From an uncultured Gilliamella sp. (lineage in GTDB: Bacteria; Pseudomonadota; Gammaproteobacteria; Enterobacterales; Orbaceae), in assembly GCA_945271295.1 (NCBI GenBank), contig CALYPG010000026.1:1-38702 (forward strand): a stretch of DNA of 38,702 bases. Reading direction: 5' to 3'. Below, piece after piece: positions 35,378 to 38,702 of the stretch (the first letter of the stretch is position 1; each line of letters opens with the position of its first letter). The notes beneath the pieces were generated by a model, which had not been told where the DNA came from, did not search any database, and saw only the letters and a list, made by a program, of their open reading frames with translations. A program made the translations under genes and the position numbers.

Positions 35378-36352
35378 TTATACATTCTTTTTTAAATATT
35401 TTTTAGTCGCAACTAAGGCTGAAAACCAACCAATAATCATTGAAATAAGAATGATTAATATGCTTTCATCCCATAGCAGTCCTTTAAGAATGAAAATTGT
35501 TCCAAAAACTGCCGAAACATTCAATATAATTGCGTCTATTTGAAGAATAAATATTTCCGATAGAATCAAGGCTAAAACGGCGCTAACCAATCCAATAAAC
35601 ATGCCATTATACAAAAATGGACGTAAAATAAAACCTTCTGTGGCTCCTATCAATTGCATGACTACAATTGTTTGCCTTCGCGCAAAAATATGTAACCTGA
35701 TACTATTCCCAATAACCAATGATACGGCAATTATCATAAATATTGAAATTGTTAACACAATTGATTTTACCATATCTGTCAATGCCATTAAGCGAGTAAA
35801 CCAACTGTCATCTAATCGCACATCATCAACCCCATTCATTTTAAGTAATTGGGTTTGTAAATTATGTAAAATAGCAGTCTCTTTAGCATTTTCTTTAGGT
35901 ATGATAATGGCTACCGCGGGTAATGGATTGTCTTCTAACAAATCTAATGCGCTACTAAATCCTGACCAGGATCTAAATTCTTCTTTAGCCTCGTCTCTAG
36001 AAAGATAATTAACTTCAGCAACTTCAGGATAAGCTTTTAATTTATTAATTAATTCTGTTGTTTGCTCATTTGTTAATAATTTTTTTATATAAACAGTCAA
36101 ATTCGGTGATGGAGCCCATTGCTGGGCAGCTTGGTTCGCATTTTTCCATAATAAATAACTAATAGTTGGTAAAGTTATCGATATTGCGATAACAAAAATA
36201 GTTAACAATGAAGCAAATATATGCTGATTGAAATTGTTAAATACATTGCACCAAGCATAACCAATTTGTCTTTTCCAACGACCAAAAAAACTGTTTTTAT
36301 TTTTTTTATTTAATTTTATATGATTGACTCTAGAGTTGCTCATTACTGTCAC
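35378..36352 (-). CDS. ftsX: Cell division protein FtsX
   Basis: Permease-like partner of FtsE in the divisome; FtsEX activates periplasmic amidases through EnvC and helps recruit late division proteins. The 324-residue protein has a basic cytoplasmic N-terminus, TM1 (about 45-69), a periplasmic domain containing LTVYIKKLLTNEQT and the WSGFSSALDLLEDNPLP segment, then three more membrane helices (about 195-217, 245-265, 295-315). Its ATG overlaps the ftsE stop by 4 nt (ATGA), indicating translational coupling. Last gene of the ftsY-ftsE-ftsX operon. Confidence 0.97.
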   Translation of the reverse strand: MTVMSNSRVNHIKLNKKNKNSFFGRWKRQIGYAWCNVFNNFNQHIFASLLTIFVIAISITLPTISYLLWKNANQAAQQWAPSPNLTVYIKKLLTNEQTTELINKLKAYPEVAEVNYLSRDEAKEEFRSWSGFSSALDLLEDNPLPAVAIIIPKENAKETAILHNLQTQLLKMNGVDDVRLDDSWFTRLMALTDMVKSIVLTISIFMIIAVSLVIGNSIRLHIFARRQTIVVMQLIGATEGFILRPFLYNGMFIGLVSAVLALILSEIFILQIDAIILNVSAVFGTIFILKGLLWDESILIILISMIIGWFSALVATKKYLKKNV

Positions 36353-37002
36353 CCCTCTAAACGCCCTTGATTTAAATGAAATATACGATGATGTTTACGT
36401 CGAATAAGCGCCATATTATGTGTGGCCATTAATACGGTTACCCCAGCTTGATTAAACTCTTCAAATAGTTTTAAAATATCCTTTGAGAGTTTATCATCTA
36501 AATTACCGGTCGGCTCATCAGCAAGTAATACACTTGGATGATTAACAATAGCACGAGCAATTCCAATACGTTGTTGTTCACCACCAGATAGCTGTATAGG
36601 ATAAAACTTCATTTTATCAATCAATCCTACTTTATCAAGTGAAGCTGAAACGCGTCTTTTTATTTCATCAGCTGGTTGGCCTAAAATGATTAATGGAATC
36701 GCAACATTATCATAAACAGTGTGATCCATGAGTAATTGATGATCTTGAAAAATCATACCAATTGTACGACGTAAAAATGGCATTTCATGCTTTTGTAGCC
36801 TTGTAACATCAATACCATCTAACAAGATTTTGCCATCGTTTGCTTTTTCTAAACCGCAAATTAATCGCATTAATGTACTTTTTCCAGCACCAGAATGACC
36901 AGTCAAAAAAGCCATTTCCCCCTTAAGTAAAGTAAAACTTACGTTTTGCAGGGCAGGTTTACCACCAGAATAAACTTTACTTACACGCTGAAATTGGATC
37001 AT
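36349..37002 (-). CDS. ftsE: Cell division ATP-binding protein FtsE
   Basis: ATPase subunit of the FtsEX complex at the septum. 217 residues with Walker A GHSGAGKS (35-42), Q-loop FQDHQLL, signature LSGGEQQR, Walker B VLLADEPTGNLD and H-loop ATHN. It begins 9 nt after ftsY and overlaps ftsX by 4 nt. All catalytic motifs are intact. Confidence 0.98.
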   Translation of the reverse strand: MIQFQRVSKVYSGGKPALQNVSFTLLKGEMAFLTGHSGAGKSTLMRLICGLEKANDGKILLDGIDVTRLQKHEMPFLRRTIGMIFQDHQLLMDHTVYDNVAIPLIILGQPADEIKRRVSASLDKVGLIDKMKFYPIQLSGGEQQRIGIARAIVNHPSVLLADEPTGNLDDKLSKDILKLFEEFNQAGVTVLMATHNMALIRRKHHRIFHLNQGRLEG

Positions 37003-37011
37003 GCTTGTTCT

Positions 37012-37950
37012 CTATTCATCTGTTTCATCAAATAAAGCATCAATAAAATCTTTAGCAACAAAAGGTCTCAAATCTTCAATTTTCTCACCAATACCAATAT
37101 AGCGAATAGGAATATGAAATTGATCAGCAATACTAAAAATAATTCCACCTTTTGCTGTTCCATCTAGTTTAGTTAAAGTTAATCCAGTCACACCGACTGC
37201 TTCATTAAATAATTTAGTTTGGCTAATAGCATTTTGACCTGTGCTGGCATCAATAGTTAGCATAATTTCATGTGGAGCAGTTTCATCTTGTTTTTTAATT
37301 ACTCGTACAATTTTTTTTAATTCATCCATTAAATGAGATTTATTTTGTAATCGACCAGCAGTATCAGCAATTAAAATATCAATTTTCTTTGCTTTTGCCG
37401 CTTGGATGGCATCAAAAATAACAGAAGCTGCATCAGCATTGGTATGTTGTGCAATTACCGGAATATGATTACGTTCACCCCAAACTTGTAATTGTTCAAC
37501 CGCAGCCGCACGAAAAGTATCACCAGCCGCAAGCATTACTGATTTACCTTGTTGCTGAAATTGTCGAGCTAATTTACCAATTGTAGTTGTTTTACCCACA
37601 CCATTAACCCCAACCATTAATATCACAAATGGTTGATGAGTTTCGATATTAAGAGGTTTATCAACATCAGTTAAAATAGCATTCATTTCCTGTTTTAGAA
37701 GATCATGCAATACATCTGCATCTTTTAATTCTTTTCTAGTTGCTTGTTGAGTTAACGTTTGGATAATTTTTTGAGTAGTATCAAATCCAACATCGGCAAT
37801 AAGCAATTGTTCTTCAAGTTCTTCAAATAAAGCATCATCAATCTTCTTCCCTCTAAATAAACTCAGGAAGCCAGATCCAATATTTTGTTTTGTTTTAAAA
37901 AGGCTTTTTTTTAAACGAGAGAAAAACCCCTCTTTTTTTTGTTCAACCAT
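37012..37950 (-). CDS. ftsY: Signal recognition particle receptor FtsY (NG domain, no acidic A domain)
   Basis: SRP receptor GTPase that docks ribosomes making membrane proteins to the translocon. 312 residues: N domain helical bundle (about 30-95), G1 GVNGVGKT (114-121), the insertion-box region with AAGDTFRAAAVEQL, DTAGR (G3), TKLDG (G4) and the C-terminal GIGEKIEDLRPF. E. coli FtsY carries a long acidic A domain of roughly 200 residues; this protein has only a short basic N-terminus (MVEQKKEGFFSRLKKSLFKTK), which may serve as a lipid-binding amphipathic helix. First gene of ftsY-ftsE-ftsX. Confidence 0.97.
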   Translation of the reverse strand: MVEQKKEGFFSRLKKSLFKTKQNIGSGFLSLFRGKKIDDALFEELEEQLLIADVGFDTTQKIIQTLTQQATRKELKDADVLHDLLKQEMNAILTDVDKPLNIETHQPFVILMVGVNGVGKTTTIGKLARQFQQQGKSVMLAAGDTFRAAAVEQLQVWGERNHIPVIAQHTNADAASVIFDAIQAAKAKKIDILIADTAGRLQNKSHLMDELKKIVRVIKKQDETAPHEIMLTIDASTGQNAISQTKLFNEAVGVTGLTLTKLDGTAKGGIIFSIADQFHIPIRYIGIGEKIEDLRPFVAKDFIDALFDETDE

Positions 37951-38054
37951 AAATATTTTATCCTATGATCATTGCTAACAATCATTCTATCTTATTTTAT
38001 AATAAAGCCCAATGAATTGAATGAAACTGCTTAATATTATTTAAAAATTATCGA

Positions 38055-38612
38055 TTAGAGATCATTTATTGTAATAGCTTTCCATTTTCCTTGCTGCAAA
38101 TGATGATCAAATAAATTATATTTACCTATTTGAACTCTAATTAAACGTAAGCAAGGAAAACCAACAGCAGCACACATTCTTCTTACTTGACGATTTTTTC
38201 CTTCGGTTATTGTAAGGCTGATCCATGAAGTGGGAATAGTTTTACGCGCTCTAATTGGAGGATTTCTTTGCCATAAATCAAGTGTTCCATCAAGTATTTT
38301 GACTTTTGCTGGTGCAGTATAAAACTCTTTTAATTGAACACCTTTTATTAGTTTATTTATCGCTTGTTCAGTAATTTGACCTTCAACCTGTGCCCAATAT
38401 GTTTTCGGTAATTTAAATTTTGGAGAACTAATTTCAGCCTGCAATTTACCATCATTAGTTAACAATAATAGTCCTTCGCTATCGGTATCCAATCGCCCAG
38501 CAGGATAAAATTTTGGTAGCTCAATAAAATCTTTTAATGTCTGATATTTTTCATGTTTAGAAAATTGACTAATAACATTAAACGGTTTATTAAATGCAAC
38601 TAATGAGTTCAT
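38055..38612 (-). CDS. rluE: 23S rRNA pseudouridine(2457) synthase RluE-like
   Basis: RsuA-family pseudouridine synthase. 185 residues starting directly with the catalytic domain (VAFNKPFNVISQF), with catalytic Asp42 in YPAGRLDTDSEGLLLLTNDG, LPKTYWAQVEG, and the closing TEGKNRQVRRMCAAVGFPCLRLIRVQIG. The lack of an S4 domain and the WISLTITEGKNRQVRRM ending point to RluE, which modifies U2457 of 23S rRNA. Only about 40 nt separate its start from the putative rRNA terminator, so its promoter probably overlaps that region or it is read through. Confidence 0.93.
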   Translation of the reverse strand: MNSLVAFNKPFNVISQFSKHEKYQTLKDFIELPKFYPAGRLDTDSEGLLLLTNDGKLQAEISSPKFKLPKTYWAQVEGQITEQAINKLIKGVQLKEFYTAPAKVKILDGTLDLWQRNPPIRARKTIPTSWISLTITEGKNRQVRRMCAAVGFPCLRLIRVQIGKYNLFDHHLQQGKWKAITINDL

Positions 38613-38649
38613 TGATCATTTACATAATTTAAAGTAAAAAAGCAGATAC

Positions 38650-38676
38650 AAAAAAGCCCAGCATCACTGCTGGGCT
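38650..38676 (-). terminator. Strong terminator for a transcript entering from the right
   Basis: A perfect 8-bp GC-rich stem AGCCCAGC (38655-38662) pairs with GCTGGGCT (38669-38676) around a 6-nt loop. On the minus strand U6 follows. The transcript it ends begins outside the window, probably an rRNA operon. Confidence 0.85.
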
Positions 38677-38693
38677 CTCTCTTTAATTTAAAA

Positions 38694-38702
38694 GTCTGGC
38701 GG
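38694..38702 (-). rRNA. Possible last nine bases of a 5S rRNA gene (window edge)
   Basis: GTCTGGCGG on the plus strand is CCGCCAGAC on the minus strand, which resembles the 3' terminal stem of gammaproteobacterial 5S rRNA. The strong terminator just downstream supports it. Nine bases are too few to be certain. Confidence 0.3.

Overview
The window looks like one contig or segment from an AT-rich gammaproteobacterium, most likely Orbaceae (Gilliamella or a close relative from the bee gut). This is inferred from gammaproteobacterial gene order (fxsA-groES-groEL, ftsY-ftsE-ftsX-rpoH, rlmN-pilW, yihD-dsbA), proteins close to enterobacterial orthologues, and very AT-rich spacers. No database search was possible. 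The right edge stops nine bases into what looks like the 3' end of a 5S rRNA gene, as expected where an assembly breaks at an rRNA operon.

Layout. 1-1839: a GC-richer, probably transferred block with a secreted or surface adhesin whose 3' end and downstream flank differ in composition. 2071-2146: tRNA-Phe. 2311-4883: fxsA and groES-groEL behind a near-consensus sigma-32 promoter; rpoH, which encodes sigma-32, lies at 34319-35179. 5332-9107: a two-gene unit, a long coiled-coil protein plus a ClpB-like double AAA+ ATPase whose first ATPase domain looks dead. I cannot assign this pair to a characterised system, and it is the best candidate for something undescribed. 9170-13876: pilW, rlmN, an M15 peptidase and a CpxA/CpxR-like two-component system.

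14450-22364: a catabolic island for 2-keto-3-deoxygluconate and related sugar acids: permease kdgT, a CtBP-like 2-hydroxyacid dehydrogenase, a zinc alcohol dehydrogenase, a KduD-like dehydrogenase, a YhcH/YjgK-family protein, kdgK and two tandem IclR regulators. The divergent control region at 15924-16405 carries two CRP sites and three copies of a 13-bp palindrome. The CRP-to-palindrome distance is almost the same on both arms, which predicts CRP activation combined with repression by an IclR protein.

22738-25906: the macAB exporter. 26043-27049: dsbA and yihD. 27351-31928: mobA, a threonine aldolase-family enzyme, mobB, mtgA, a sirtuin lacking the usual zinc cysteines, and a secreted protein with a caspase-like His/Cys pattern. 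32527-34031: an amino-acid racemase and an HTH/DUF2975 pair. 34319-38612: rpoH, ftsX, ftsE, ftsY and rluE.

Several starts are set from ribosome-binding sites: the adhesin at 1839, the M15 peptidase at about 11119, kdgK at 19797, macA at a TTG (22738), macB at 23936, mobB at 29118 and the XRE regulator at a GTG (33438).
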